Below the pieces are notes generated by a model. The model was not told the DNA's origin. It worked only from the letters and a program-made list of their open reading frames with translations, and made no database searches. Shown piece by piece: positions 1 to 7,347 of a stretch of DNA of 12,933 bases (positions within the stretch are counted from its first letter, which is position 1; each line of letters opens with the position of its first letter). Source of the stretch: Candidatus Gastranaerophilales bacterium (lineage in GTDB: Bacteria; Cyanobacteriota; Vampirovibrionia; Gastranaerophilales; Gastranaerophilaceae); contig CAADWU010000020.1 in NCBI GenBank assembly GCA_900752845.1, forward strand, positions 1 through 12,933, read 5' to 3'. Made by a program: the position numbers and the translations under genes.

Positions 1-1794
1 AGTAACAAATTTACCGTCTTCCATTGTTACAAGCTTGCCGCCTATTTGAACAAAAGCACCTTCTTTTATCTTACCTGCTTTTAGCAGATTTATTGCCGCA
101 TTTGTTCTGTCTTTAGGTGAAAGTGAACGGATATCGCCCGGCAGATATTCTTTATCTTTGCCGCTTTGTTGTCTTACTTGTTCCGGATTTTTTTCAACTT
201 CTGATTCTTCTTGTTTTAGTTCGTCTGTAAGAATTTCATCACCAACTGTTCCATCCATGTTTAGAGTATAAGTTTTACCGTCTTTTTGGAATACAGGTAT
301 TTGTCCGAATTCTTCAGTTTCAATATTAGCAGTTGTATAACCAGCCTCTTTTGCGGCATTCACATTTTTAGTTTGCAGTTCAGTAACTTTTCTTTCAGTA
401 TATTTTGAAACCTCATCTTTTGTTAAAGTGTTATCATGATTTTCATTAGCATTATTAATGTAATCCGTAAGTTCCTGCTCTGTAATATCCTTACTTTGGT
501 CTGAATCTAATGTTTGGAAAACCAAATCAGTCATTGTTCTGAAATTAGCTTTTTCATCATCTGTGAAAGCTCTGTCTGCTGCTTTTTCCTGTTCCGCAAG
601 CTGGTAATTGAAATATTCATCAGATGTAATATTTCCTTGCTTATCACCATATTTATTATTTATTAAAGTAACTTGGGATTTTGCAAGTTTAGATGCATCA
701 CCAATTTCTGCCTGACCCGTAGTATTAAAAGAATTATCAAAGTCTTCTGCACCTTTAATTGCACTTTCATCAAGTTTACTCTTGTTGTATTCAGCCATAT
801 ACTCTTTAATTTGAGCACTGTCCATTGTTTTGCCGTCTTTTTTAAAAACAATAGAAGATTCACCGCCAATCGTCACGTATTCGGCCTTTAAATCAGACGG
901 GATTTCATCATCAGCACCAAGTCCAAGCATTGCTCTTACATCTGCATTGAATTTGCTTTCAGTTACGTATTTATTTTTACCCATAGTCGATACGGCAACT
1001 AAATTTTCACCTAAAGACGATTTACCTGTTTGTTCATCTGTTACAACAAGCTTTCTTACTTTGTTGCCGTTTTCGTCTTCGTAAATACCTATTTGCTGCT
1101 TTTGCCCGTTAACTGAACGTTCAAGAACTTTTGTTTCGGCAGGAAATTCGCCTGAAATATATTTATTTTTACCAAAAGTTTTTGTAGCTGCTAAATTATC
1201 GCCTAAAGAGCCGTCTTCATTAATTGCACGGCGTACTTTCTGACCGTTAATTTCAACAACTGCAATATCCTGTTTTTCACCGTTAACTGAACGTTCTATA
1301 ATTTTGCCGCCAAGCTTATCAAGCATACTTTCGGTTGTGGCTCTGGAAACACCTGACGGTGTATCAATCTTATCAGGAATTTCGGTTGATGTTGTCCCGT
1401 CGCCCGGTTTTTGAGGTTTGCCGTCTAAAGGTGAAGGAGGTTTTTGGGGATCTTCTGTCGGTTTTGCTTCAGGAGTTTTTCCTGTCAACAAATTAACAAT
1501 CTTATTCCATGTACTGTCATCAATTTCAATAGTACCTTGCTGAACTACAAAGTTTTTAGTGTACTTTGTTTTATCACCTATTTCATTTACATTATTTCCG
1601 CCTGTGAAGATACTTTTTTGTTTATCATTAGGATTTGAAGCATTATGCTGTTCAATTTTATTTTGTGCATTATTAACTTCTGCCATAACTTTTTGCCAGC
1701 TTGACAGGTCTTTATTCTTAATATTTTTGGCACCGATAGCATCTCTGATTGCTTGTGTAACACCTTGACCAGCACCGATATTTATACTTACCAT
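1..1794 (-). CDS. Large acidic EF-hand repeat protein (N-terminal 598 aa, runs off left edge)
   Basis: I translated this frame by hand: it is open from the ATG at 1794 to base 1 with no stop, so the C-terminus lies outside the window. An AGGAG site sits 4 bases before the ATG, which fixes the start. No signal peptide or membrane segment is visible. After about 105 residues comes a Pro/Lys-rich linker (about 108-148). Then two tandem copies of a roughly 58-60-residue unit follow (about 164-221 and 222-281), each with an ERSVNG motif and ending G-K-N-K-Y. A canonical EF-hand loop lies at 430-441 (D430, D432, S434, D436, T438, E441), a second at 450-461 (N450, N452, D454, T456, E461), and a degenerate one at 382-393. 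EF-hand loops bind calcium in known families. Function is unknown; a secreted or surface scaffold, or an intracellular calcium-binding protein, are both possible. The reading frame is secure; the role is not. Confidence 0.85.
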   Translation of the reverse strand, partial: MVSINIGAGQGVTQAIRDAIGAKNIKNKDLSSWQKVMAEVNNAQNKIEQHNASNPNDKQKSIFTGGNNVNEIGDKTKYTKNFVVQQGTIEIDDSTWNKIVNLLTGKTPEAKPTEDPQKPPSPLDGKPQKPGDGTTSTEIPDKIDTPSGVSRATTESMLDKLGGKIIERSVNGEKQDIAVVEINGQKVRRAINEDGSLGDNLAATKTFGKNKYISGEFPAETKVLERSVNGQKQQIGIYEDENGNKVRKLVVTDEQTGKSSLGENLVAVSTMGKNKYVTESKFNADVRAMLGLGADDEIPSDLKAEYVTIGGESSIVFKKDGKTMDSAQIKEYMAEYNKSKLDESAIKGAEDFDNSFNTTGQAEIGDASKLAKSQVTLINNKYGDKQGNITSDEYFNYQLAEQEKAADRAFTDDEKANFRTMTDLVFQTLDSDQSKDITEQELTDYINNANENHDNTLTKDEVSKYTERKVTELQTKNVNAAKEAGYTTANIETEEFGQIPVFQKDGKTYTLNMDGTVGDEILTDELKQEESEVEKNPEQVRQQSGKDKEYLPGDIRSLSPKDRTNAAINLLKAGKIKEGAFVQIGGKLVTMEDGKFVT

Positions 1795-1878
1795 AATGCT
1801 CCTCTAATTTGCTCTCTTATATATATAAAAAGCATTTTGAGGCTTGTATTTCAAGACAATTAAATATTGTTACAAAAG

Positions 1879-2799
1879 TTAATCATATAAAACACTTGAT
1901 AAATATCTTTCACCACTGTCAGGTAAAATTGCTATAATTAATTTTCCTTCATTATCACGCATTTTTGCAAACTCTAAAGCTGCAAACATAGCTGCTCCCG
2001 ATGATATCCCGCATAGAATACCTTCATCTGCTGCAAGTTTTCTTGCTGTTTCAACAGCATCTATATCGCCGACAGGATAAATCACATCAACAACATCTCT
2101 ATTAAAGTTTTTTGGAACAAAGTTTGCGCCAATTCCTTGAATTGCATGCGGACCTGCAGATTTACCGCTTAAAACTTGCGATCTGAAAGGTTCAACCGCA
2201 ACTATTTGTATATCAGGATTTTTTTCTTTTAATCTTTTTCCTATACCTGAAATAGTTCCGCCTGTACCTACACCTGCAATAACTATATCTACTTTCCCGT
2301 CTGTATCTTTCCAAATTTCTTCTGCTGTTGTTTGTTCATGGATTTCAGGGTTTGCAGGGTTATTAAATTGCATAGGAATAAATGAATCAGGAATTTGTTC
2401 TCTAAGCTCCATAGCCTTATCTACAGCCCCTTGCATTCCTTTTGCCCCATCGGTTAAGACAAGTTCTGCACCGTACGCTTTTAGCAGTTTTCGTCTTTCC
2501 AAACTCATCGTTTCAGGCATAGTTAAAATCATTTTATAACCTTTAATAGCACAAACCATAGCAAGACCGATGCCTGTATTGCCGCTTGTAGGTTCAATAA
2601 TTACAGCACCTTCGGTAAGAAGCCCACGTTTTTCTGCATCTTCAATCATATTTAAAGCAGGTCTGTCCTTTATCGAACCGGCAGGATTAAAACTTTCAAT
2701 CTTAGCGGCAACAACAGCCAACCCGTTTTCATTTAATCTGTTAATTTTAACTAACGGAGTATTACCTATTAATTCAAGCATGCTTTCTGCGATTTGCAT
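1879..2799 (-). CDS. cysK: Cysteine synthase (O-acetylserine sulfhydrylase)
   Basis: PLP enzyme that replaces the acetyl group of O-acetyl-L-serine with sulfide to make L-cysteine in the cytoplasm, the last step of assimilatory cysteine synthesis. At 306 aa it is a typical length. Visible motifs: the INGTP-like start (IGNTPLVKI, 11-19), the PLP lysine K44 in NPAGSIKDR, the substrate loop TSGNTG (71-76), the phosphate-binding loop GVGTGGT (176-182), the GISSGA segment (264-269) and the C-terminal PDSGERYLS (293-301). All key residues are intact. An AAGG lies about 6 bases before the ATG, and a TATAAT box is about 40 bases upstream. The gene is followed by the EF-hand gene on the same strand after 84 bases; nothing suggests a functional link. 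CysK versus CysM cannot be settled fully from motifs, but the loop sequences fit CysK better. Confidence 0.95.
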   Translation of the reverse strand: MQIAESMLELIGNTPLVKINRLNENGLAVVAAKIESFNPAGSIKDRPALNMIEDAEKRGLLTEGAVIIEPTSGNTGIGLAMVCAIKGYKMILTMPETMSLERRKLLKAYGAELVLTDGAKGMQGAVDKAMELREQIPDSFIPMQFNNPANPEIHEQTTAEEIWKDTDGKVDIVIAGVGTGGTISGIGKRLKEKNPDIQIVAVEPFRSQVLSGKSAGPHAIQGIGANFVPKNFNRDVVDVIYPVGDIDAVETARKLAADEGILCGISSGAAMFAALEFAKMRDNEGKLIIAILPDSGERYLSSVLYD

Positions 2800-2836
2800 A
2801 TTTACCTTAAACCTTTCAACTATTATTTACAGTTAT

Positions 2837-2842
2837 ATTATA
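2837..2842 (-). promoter_or_regulatory. -10 box of the cysK promoter
   Basis: A perfect TATAAT on the minus strand, about 38 bases upstream of the cysK ATG, would give a 5' leader of about 30 bases. No good -35 element is seen 17 bases upstream, where the sequence falls in a terminator-like hairpin (2848-2873). Confidence 0.5.
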
Positions 2843-2847
2843 AACTA

Positions 2848-2873
2848 AAAAGAGGGAAATAAATCCCTCTTTT
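2848..2873 (-). terminator. Second terminator-like hairpin of the sigma-factor operon
   Basis: A 10-bp perfect stem (2848-2857 with 2864-2873) with a 6-base loop is flanked by A/T runs on both sides, so it could stop transcription in either direction. Reading leftward it follows the stronger hairpin at 2890-2921, making a tandem terminator that insulates cysK from the upstream operon. Confidence 0.6.
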
Positions 2874-2889
2874 ATTTTTTCAATATAAA

Positions 2890-2921
2890 AAAACAGAGCC
2901 TAAAATATTTGGCTCTGTTTT
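2890..2921 (-). terminator. Rho-independent terminator of the anti-sigma/sigma/Spy-like operon
   Basis: An 11-bp perfect stem (AAAACAGAGCC at 2890-2900 with GGCTCTGTTTT at 2911-2921) and a 10-base loop, followed on the minus strand by a run of seven T. It lies 8 bases past the stop codon of the Spy-like gene. The same stem sequence recurs at 10154-10184. Confidence 0.85.
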
Positions 2922-2928
2922 CTGAATT

Positions 2929-3534
2929 TTATTTATCGGCAGGTTCCGGTGCAGGAGGAGGAGGACAAGGACCTTCTGGTCTTGGTCCTTCAGGCCTTGG
3001 TCCGAATTGTGGATGACCGTTTTTCTTATGTTCTTTTTCGAATTTCTTTCTGCCTTCTTCTTTCATTTTTTTCAATTCTTTTAATTGTTTTTTAGTAAGT
3101 ATTCCTTCAAAATCTTTCATATTTTGCATACGAAGCTCATGAGCCGCACGTTTTAGTGCTTTGATTTCTTTATGCAATTGCTCTAATTTTTCTTGTTGAG
3201 CCTGAGGAGCAAGTTTTGAACGTTTTACAGCATCAACTTCTAATCTTTTTTCTTTTAATTTTTCCATAACAGGCTTCATTTTTTCAAAACCGTCTTTACG
3301 GATTGCTTCAGCTTTTGCTTTTTGTTCATCAGTCAATTTTAAACGTTTTTCAAATTCGGCATTGCGTTTAGCAAAGTCCGGTCCTTTTGGAGGTCTTTTA
3401 CATTCAGGAGCTTTTTGAGCACAATTGCAAGGAGTTTTTCCGCATTTGCAAGGGATTTTTGCCTCATCCGCAAAACACATTGTTGCTGATGCAAACATTA
3501 AAACACTTGCCATAATCAAAGTTTTTTTCATCAT
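2929..3534 (-). CDS. Exported Cys-rich Spy/CpxP/CnrX-like helical protein
   Basis: 201 aa. Residues 1-22 are a Sec signal peptide (MMKK, hydrophobic stretch, cleavage probably after CFA at 22; C20 does not sit in a good lipobox). The mature N-terminus has a dense cysteine cluster: C29, C31, C36, C38 and C45 (CKCGKTPCNC). Residues about 52-168 are highly charged helices with two LTxxQ motifs, LTDEQ (67-71) and LTKKQ (146-150), the signature of the Spy/CpxP/ZraP/CnrX superfamily of periplasmic chaperones and metal sensors. The tail (about 173-201) is Pro/Gly-rich with a repeated PRPEG. It is third in an operon, 21 bases after the ECF sigma gene. By analogy with CnrX-CnrY-CnrH it could sense metal or envelope stress; that is inference. 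The Cys cluster is not a usual part of Spy or CpxP. Confidence 0.85.
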   Translation of the reverse strand: MMKKTLIMASVLMFASATMCFADEAKIPCKCGKTPCNCAQKAPECKRPPKGPDFAKRNAEFEKRLKLTDEQKAKAEAIRKDGFEKMKPVMEKLKEKRLEVDAVKRSKLAPQAQQEKLEQLHKEIKALKRAAHELRMQNMKDFEGILTKKQLKELKKMKEEGRKKFEKEHKKNGHPQFGPRPEGPRPEGPCPPPPAPEPADK

Positions 3535-3555
3535 TAGTTTTGTAATCCTTTCTTT

Positions 3556-4053
3556 TTATAATAAATCTTGTAACAACAATGCAAGTTCTTTTTTTGCATT
3601 ATATAATCTCGATTTTATAGTTCCGACCGGACATTTAAGTTTATACGCCGCTTCTTCGTATGTATACCCGTATATTTCACACATCATTATTACTTCTTTA
3701 AATTTTGGCTTCAACGAGTTTACGGCTGCCGTAATCCTTTTTTGTCTGTCGTTACTTATTAAAGTAAGTTCAGGTGTATGCTTTTTATCTTTTACAGTGT
3801 TCAGATACTCATCATCTGAAATTGATTTGTCTTGAGTTTTTTTATAAGCTGATTTCAAATAATCTTTAGAAACATTTTTAGCTACAGTGTTTATCCAGCT
3901 TTTGAAGGAACCTTGTTCTTTATACTTGTCTGCGTTCTTCCAAACCTTTACATACACTTCTTGTTCTAAATCTTCATTAGTCTCTTTTGTAATAAGTTTT
4001 ATAATACTTCTTACATTATTTCTGTTGCTTTTTATAAGCTCTTTAAAATCCAT
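3556..4053 (-). CDS. ECF-type RNA polymerase sigma factor
   Basis: 165 aa, the usual size for a group 4 (ECF) sigma factor, with only regions 2 and 4. Region 2 (about 9-70) has the acidic D-L-E-Q-E-V-Y segment, KVWKNADKY, and the FKSWINTVAKN block that contacts the -10 element. Region 4 (about 106-160) has a helix-turn-helix ending in GTIKSRLYNAKKEL, which reads the -35 element. The linker (71-105) is lysine-rich. It starts 3 bases after the stop of the anti-sigma gene upstream, so the two are probably co-translated, and it is followed by the exported Spy-like gene. ECF factors usually activate their own operon; no clear ECF-type promoter was recognised here. Confidence 0.92.
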   Translation of the reverse strand: MDFKELIKSNRNNVRSIIKLITKETNEDLEQEVYVKVWKNADKYKEQGSFKSWINTVAKNVSKDYLKSAYKKTQDKSISDDEYLNTVKDKKHTPELTLISNDRQKRITAAVNSLKPKFKEVIMMCEIYGYTYEEAAYKLKCPVGTIKSRLYNAKKELALLLQDLL

Positions 4054-4056
4054 TAA

Positions 4057-4401
4057 TTATTCCACCATTAACAGCCCGTAAGAATCTACGGGCAGTCCTA
4101 AATCATCTGCGCTTAATGTGGTTCCGTATTTAATCATATCGGATATATCAGTATTGAAATTAATCACACCTAAAGTTGCGCTGCTTAACAATAAAAAAGA
4201 TATTGCGCAAGCAGCTTTTAACTTTGCCACACTTTTCCTTTTTGCTTTGTAATACGGCTTTACCTCTTTTAACAAATCTGAAACTCTGTCCATGACTTCT
4301 TGTTCTTTTTTGCAATCTTCACAAGTTTCTACATGCTTTTTCAAAGTTTCGTCACTGCCGAAAGTAAATAAAGCTTCGTATTTTGTACATTTATCTTTCA
4401 T
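4057..4401 (-). CDS. Membrane-anchored zf-HC2-type anti-sigma factor
   Basis: 114 aa. The N-terminus carries the H-x3-C-x2-C signature of zinc-binding anti-sigma domains (H23, C27, C30), with C5 as a possible fourth ligand. This domain normally clamps the partner sigma factor in the cytoplasm. A charged stretch (50-61) leads into one transmembrane helix (about 61-82), leaving only about 30 residues outside. AAAGGG precedes the ATG by about 9 bases. It is first in the operon and the sigma gene follows after 3 bases, the reverse of the common sigma-then-anti-sigma order. The short outer segment means signal input may depend on a partner, plausibly the exported protein encoded at the end of the operon. 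Confidence 0.82.
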   Translation of the reverse strand: MKDKCTKYEALFTFGSDETLKKHVETCEDCKKEQEVMDRVSDLLKEVKPYYKAKRKSVAKLKAACAISFLLLSSATLGVINFNTDISDMIKYGTTLSADDLGLPVDSYGLLMVE

Positions 4402-4428
4402 TTTTCTACGCCCTTTGTGCTAATTTTA

Positions 4429-4434
4429 ATTATA
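4429..4434 (-). promoter_or_regulatory. Possible -10 box for the sigma-factor operon
   Basis: A perfect TATAAT on the minus strand, 28 bases before the anti-sigma ATG. No consensus -35 lies at the right distance, so the promoter may be weak, need an activator, or belong to another sigma factor. Confidence 0.35.
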
Positions 4435-4483
4435 AGTTTTAATCTTTACACTAATATAACGATTAAAAAAATAAAATGTTCAT

Positions 4484-4512
4484 TTGCTAAAAAAATTTCT
4501 TCGTAATATTAT
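4484..4512 (+). promoter_or_regulatory. Promoter for the paired membrane-protein genes
   Basis: TTGCTA (4484-4489), a 17-base spacer and TATTAT (4507-4512) match the vegetative consensus at 4 and 5 of 6 positions. Predicted start is near 4519, giving a leader of about 57 bases before the ATG at 4576. Confidence 0.5.
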
Positions 4513-4575
4513 AACAAATGTTAAAAACACTAGCAAGAAAATTTTTCTTTGTGTTTTATCTAGTTGGGAAAAATA

Positions 4576-5109
4576 ATGGCAATCAATGATTTAATTAAAA
4601 GAACATGTAAAGCTTTGGGTGAAAATAATAAACCTACTTATGTAGTAATGGCAATTGCTACAGTAAAAGGTATTTGCCGTCCTATGTTCACCATGATGGA
4701 TAAAACTGAAAACCCAGAAACAAAGAAATATACAGCTTTAAGAGAAGGACTTACAGAAGTTATTGCAATTCCGGCATATTGGGCATGCGGAGAATTGGCA
4801 GGTAAATTTGCAAAATCAATAAAAGACCAACCGCTTGCAAAACGTGCAGAAAAAAACCTTATGTTTATAGGAGTTTGCACTGCTGCATTATTTGTTATTC
4901 CGGCACTTTGCTCTGTTGCAATAAAACCCATTATGGATAAAATGGGATTGAAAGCTCCAAAAGATAAAAAAGACAATACAAAACAGGTATTAAATCCTAC
5001 AATGCAGACCGCTGCAATTGTTCCTCCCACTGTTAAGCTTAACACATATCCTTCCATGAAAACATTTACAAGCAGACCTAATACAGGTCTAAGGGTAGGT
5101 GGACTATGA
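4576..5109 (+). CDS. Uncharacterised membrane protein A (paralogue of next gene)
   Basis: 177 aa from the ATG at 4576. An in-frame TTG exists at 4564, but it lies on the GGGA ribosome binding site, so the ATG is preferred. I do not recognise a named family. Visible: a first unit (about 22-80) with ICRPMF, DK (42-43), E-TKKYTA and REGLTE, running into a moderately hydrophobic helix (61-76). A clear membrane helix follows (about 94-118, with a central Pro at 109), then a conserved-looking IMDKMGLK. The tail (about 128-177) is Lys/Pro/Thr-rich. The pattern RP-x-F, DK, TK-x-Y-x-A, E-x-L recurs in the next gene and, more weakly, in both halves of the 7348-9312 protein. The stop overlaps the next ATG as ATGA, implying translational coupling and a shared role. 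Confidence 0.8.
   Translation: MAINDLIKRTCKALGENNKPTYVVMAIATVKGICRPMFTMMDKTENPETKKYTALREGLTEVIAIPAYWACGELAGKFAKSIKDQPLAKRAEKNLMFIGVCTAALFVIPALCSVAIKPIMDKMGLKAPKDKKDNTKQVLNPTMQTAAIVPPTVKLNTYPSMKTFTSRPNTGLRVGGL
5074..5090 (+). other. Small hairpin just before the coupled start of gene B
   Basis: AGACCT (5074-5079) and AGGTCT (5085-5090) form a 6-bp stem with a 5-base loop inside the end of gene A, ending 15 bases before the gene B ATG. It could modulate translational coupling, though a chance hairpin is equally possible. Confidence 0.3.
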
Positions 5110-5750
5110 TAGGAGCAATTAAAAGCGCATTAACAAGTTCACAACTTGCAAGTATTGCACAGAACACAACGCAATCTGTTGCTATTGAAACTACATTGAA
5201 ATCAATAGGCAGACCCGGATTTATCCTTATTGACAAAGACATTGATTCTGACACAAAACAATATGCTGCCGCTAAAGAATTTTTATATCAGGCTACCTGC
5301 TTAGCTGTATATATGGCTCTGATTGTTCCTATATTTAAAAAAGGCGGGTTTAAAATAGCCAAAGAGCGTATATTCAAAAATACAGATGGATTTGAACATT
5401 TTAAAAATGTAAAAGAATATATGCATTATAGAAAACTTGCCGAAAATCCTTCAATAAATAACAGAATGCAAACTCTTGAAAAAGAGCTTCTTACTGATAA
5501 ATCAAAATTAAAAGTTAAGGATAAATATAACAACACATTACTTGCTGAACTTGAAAAACAACATCCCGATGAATTTAAAAGCGTTAAAGGAGCTATTGAA
5601 CTAAGCAATATTATCGGCTCTGTATTAGGTTTGGCAATTCTTGCACCGCAGGTAAGCCATGCCTTTATTCACCCTGCTTTAAGATTTTTGGGACTTGAAG
5701 AAAAAAAACCTAAACAGGACAATCAAAATAAACTTGACACAAAAGCTTAA
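5106..5750 (+). CDS. Uncharacterised membrane protein B (paralogue of preceding gene)
   Basis: 214 aa. The ATG overlaps the stop of gene A by 4 bases, with AGGTGG inside gene A as the ribosome binding site. Residues 31-80 align by eye with gene A: K-SIGRPGF against KGICRPMF, then DK (43-44), DTKQYAAAKEFL against ETKKYTALREGL, then a hydrophobic helix (61-77) with Pro 75. A long charged, probably helical linker (80-162) replaces the short one in gene A. A second membrane helix (about 165-188, with Pro 181) is followed by HPALRFLGL and a KK-rich tail, like the end of gene A. Topology and function are unknown; with two membrane helices it is probably an inner-membrane partner of protein A. Its stop is 8 bases from the convergent trmFO stop and no terminator is evident between them. 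Confidence 0.82.
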   Translation: MIGAIKSALTSSQLASIAQNTTQSVAIETTLKSIGRPGFILIDKDIDSDTKQYAAAKEFLYQATCLAVYMALIVPIFKKGGFKIAKERIFKNTDGFEHFKNVKEYMHYRKLAENPSINNRMQTLEKELLTDKSKLKVKDKYNNTLLAELEKQHPDEFKSVKGAIELSNIIGSVLGLAILAPQVSHAFIHPALRFLGLEEKKPKQDNQNKLDTKA

Positions 5751-5758
5751 TTTTATGC

Positions 5759-7072
5759 TTAAACAAATTTAAGTTTTGTTTGCAAAATATAATCAATCGA
5801 ACGTTGTGATATTAATTCAGCTTTTAACTTTTTATTTTTTCTTTCTTTTTTAGGCAGTTCAATAGGAGTTACTATACCCCAATTCGAATTTATAGGCTGG
5901 AATTTATCATGATTTTCATCGCTTATATATTGTGTTAATGCTCCGAGCATAGTTTCTTTTGGCAATACAAGGAGTTCTTCGCCGTTAATATATTTTGCCA
6001 TATTTATACCTGCAAGCATACCTGTTGCAATTGATTCTGTGTAACCTTCCGTACCTGTTAACTGACCTGCGAAAAATAAATCAGGACGTTTTCTTGTCTG
6101 CAATGATGCATTTAAGACTTTTGGCGAATTAATGAACGTGTTTCGGTGCATAACTCCATAACGCACAATATTAACGTTTTCCAACCCCGGTATTGATTGA
6201 AGCAGCTCTTTTTGTGCGCTCCACTTAAGATTTGTTTGAAAACCTACAAGGTTAAAAAGAGTTTGCGCCGAGTTGTCCTGACGTAACTGGACAACTGCAT
6301 AATTTTCTTCACCTGTTCTTTTATCAATTAGTCCGACAGGTTTCATAGGTCCAAATCTCAAAGTATCAACCCCTCGAGAAGCCAAAACTTCAATCGGCAG
6401 ACAGCTTTCAAAAAATTTTGCATTTTTTTCGAAAGTTTTTAATTCTATTTTCGGAGCATTGATTAATATATTATAAAACTTTTCATACTGCTCTTTATTC
6501 ATCGGGCAATTAATATATGAAGCTTCGCCTTTATCGTATCGGCTTGCCCAAAAAGCCTTATCAAAATTAATACTTTCTTTTTCTACAATCGGTGCTATTG
6601 CATCAAAAAAATGTAAATGTTCGCTCTGTGTAAATTCTTTAACAGAATTTGCAAGTGCATCAGATGTTAAAGGTCCTGATGCCATAATTACATGCCCGTC
6701 AGGAATTTCTGTAACTTCTTTTTTTATAACCGTAATATTAGGATTTTCAGAAATTCTCTTTGTTACGGTTTCAGAAAACAGCTCTCTGTCTATTGCAAGT
6801 GCATTACCTGCGGGAACAGAGCACTCTCTTGCAATAGTGATTAATTCCCCACCAAGAAGCTCCATTTCTTTTTTCAACAATCCTGATGCATTTGAACAGT
6901 CTGAAGCTCCCAAACTGTTTGAACATACAAATTCGGCAAACTTATCAGTCTTATGAGCCCCCGTAGTTTTTTGAGGCCGCATCTCATATAAATTTACTTT
7001 TATTCCTCTTTTAGCAAGCTGCAGTGCCGCTTCACTTCCTGCCAGCCCTGCTCCGATAACGTTAATTTCCAT
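5759..7072 (-). CDS. trmFO: TrmFO, folate-dependent tRNA (uracil-54-C5)-methyltransferase
   Basis: 437 aa, full length. TrmFO uses methylenetetrahydrofolate and FAD to make the T in the T-loop of tRNA (m5U54), the alternative to SAM-dependent TrmA. Visible: an N-terminal Rossmann motif GAGLAGSEAA (G7, G9, G12) starting at residue 4, EMRP (30-33), the VCSNSLG block with C50, FFDAIAPIV (155-163), and the FESCLPIE block with C224; these two cysteines match the pair described as functionally important in Bacillus TrmFO. A C-terminal GTEGYTESIATGMLAG block binds FAD. No ribosome binding site precedes the ATG and the promoter lies almost on it, suggesting a leaderless mRNA. It sits between the two membrane-protein loci on the opposite strand, with no obvious link to them. 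Confidence 0.95.
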   Translation of the reverse strand: MEINVIGAGLAGSEAALQLAKRGIKVNLYEMRPQKTTGAHKTDKFAEFVCSNSLGASDCSNASGLLKKEMELLGGELITIARECSVPAGNALAIDRELFSETVTKRISENPNITVIKKEVTEIPDGHVIMASGPLTSDALANSVKEFTQSEHLHFFDAIAPIVEKESINFDKAFWASRYDKGEASYINCPMNKEQYEKFYNILINAPKIELKTFEKNAKFFESCLPIEVLASRGVDTLRFGPMKPVGLIDKRTGEENYAVVQLRQDNSAQTLFNLVGFQTNLKWSAQKELLQSIPGLENVNIVRYGVMHRNTFINSPKVLNASLQTRKRPDLFFAGQLTGTEGYTESIATGMLAGINMAKYINGEELLVLPKETMLGALTQYISDENHDKFQPINSNWGIVTPIELPKKERKNKKLKAELISQRSIDYILQTKLKFV

Positions 7073-7079
7073 AAGAGTT

Positions 7080-7108
7080 AGTTTATATCACACAAAATAT
7101 AGTGTCAA
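7080..7108 (-). promoter_or_regulatory. trmFO promoter, very close to the start codon
   Basis: A perfect TTGACA (7103-7108) faces TATAAA (7082-7087, spacer 15, preceded by TG as an extended -10) or TAAACT (7080-7085, spacer 17). Either places the transcription start at or within a few bases of the ATG at 7072. Confidence 0.6.
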
Positions 7109-7194
7109 TTTACTGCCCGAACGGGTGATTTTTTATCTATTATTAGAGTTTATTACATTTTTGTAAAATTATTGTTATATTTGTAGTAAAAATC

Positions 7195-7223
7195 TTGAAA
7201 ATTTTAAATGTACAATGTACAAT
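7195..7223 (+). promoter_or_regulatory. Promoter with overlapping palindrome for the 654-aa membrane protein
   Basis: TTGAAA (7195-7200), a 17-base spacer and TACAAT (7218-7223) each match consensus at 5 of 6 positions. The 13-base near-palindrome TGTACAATGTACA (7209-7221) covers the end of the spacer and most of the -10, where a repressor could block polymerase. The predicted leader is about 118 bases. Confidence 0.5.
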
Positions 7224-7347
7224 AAATAAGCTTGATACATTTATGACCTTTTGTTAACTTTTTTAAAAATGCCCTGACAAAAAAGCAATAAGTGTAAAAG
7301 ATAAGTTTTTTTATATATGTGTAGTTATGAAAATTTAAAGTAGGGAC

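Noticed and set aside
663..1768. Short frames on both strands at the left end (663-869, 673-891, 830-1084, 1444-1638, 1559-1768, 1587-1775)
   Set aside because: All lie within the long minus-strand EF-hand frame that runs from 1794 to the window edge, and they lack ribosome binding sites.
3425..4081. Plus-strand frames opposite the sigma-factor operon
   Set aside because: They are antisense to well-supported genes with recognisable domains and have no initiation signals.
4564..4575. TTG start for membrane protein A
   Set aside because: It overlaps the GGGA ribosome binding site of the ATG at 4576.
4638..5057. 139-codon minus-strand frame opposite membrane protein A
   Set aside because: The plus-strand gene has a promoter, ribosome binding site and a paralogue next to it; the antisense frame has none of these.
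7117..7134. CCCGAACGGG palindrome followed by a T run, as a plus-strand terminator
   Set aside because: The loop is only two bases and no plus-strand gene ends there.
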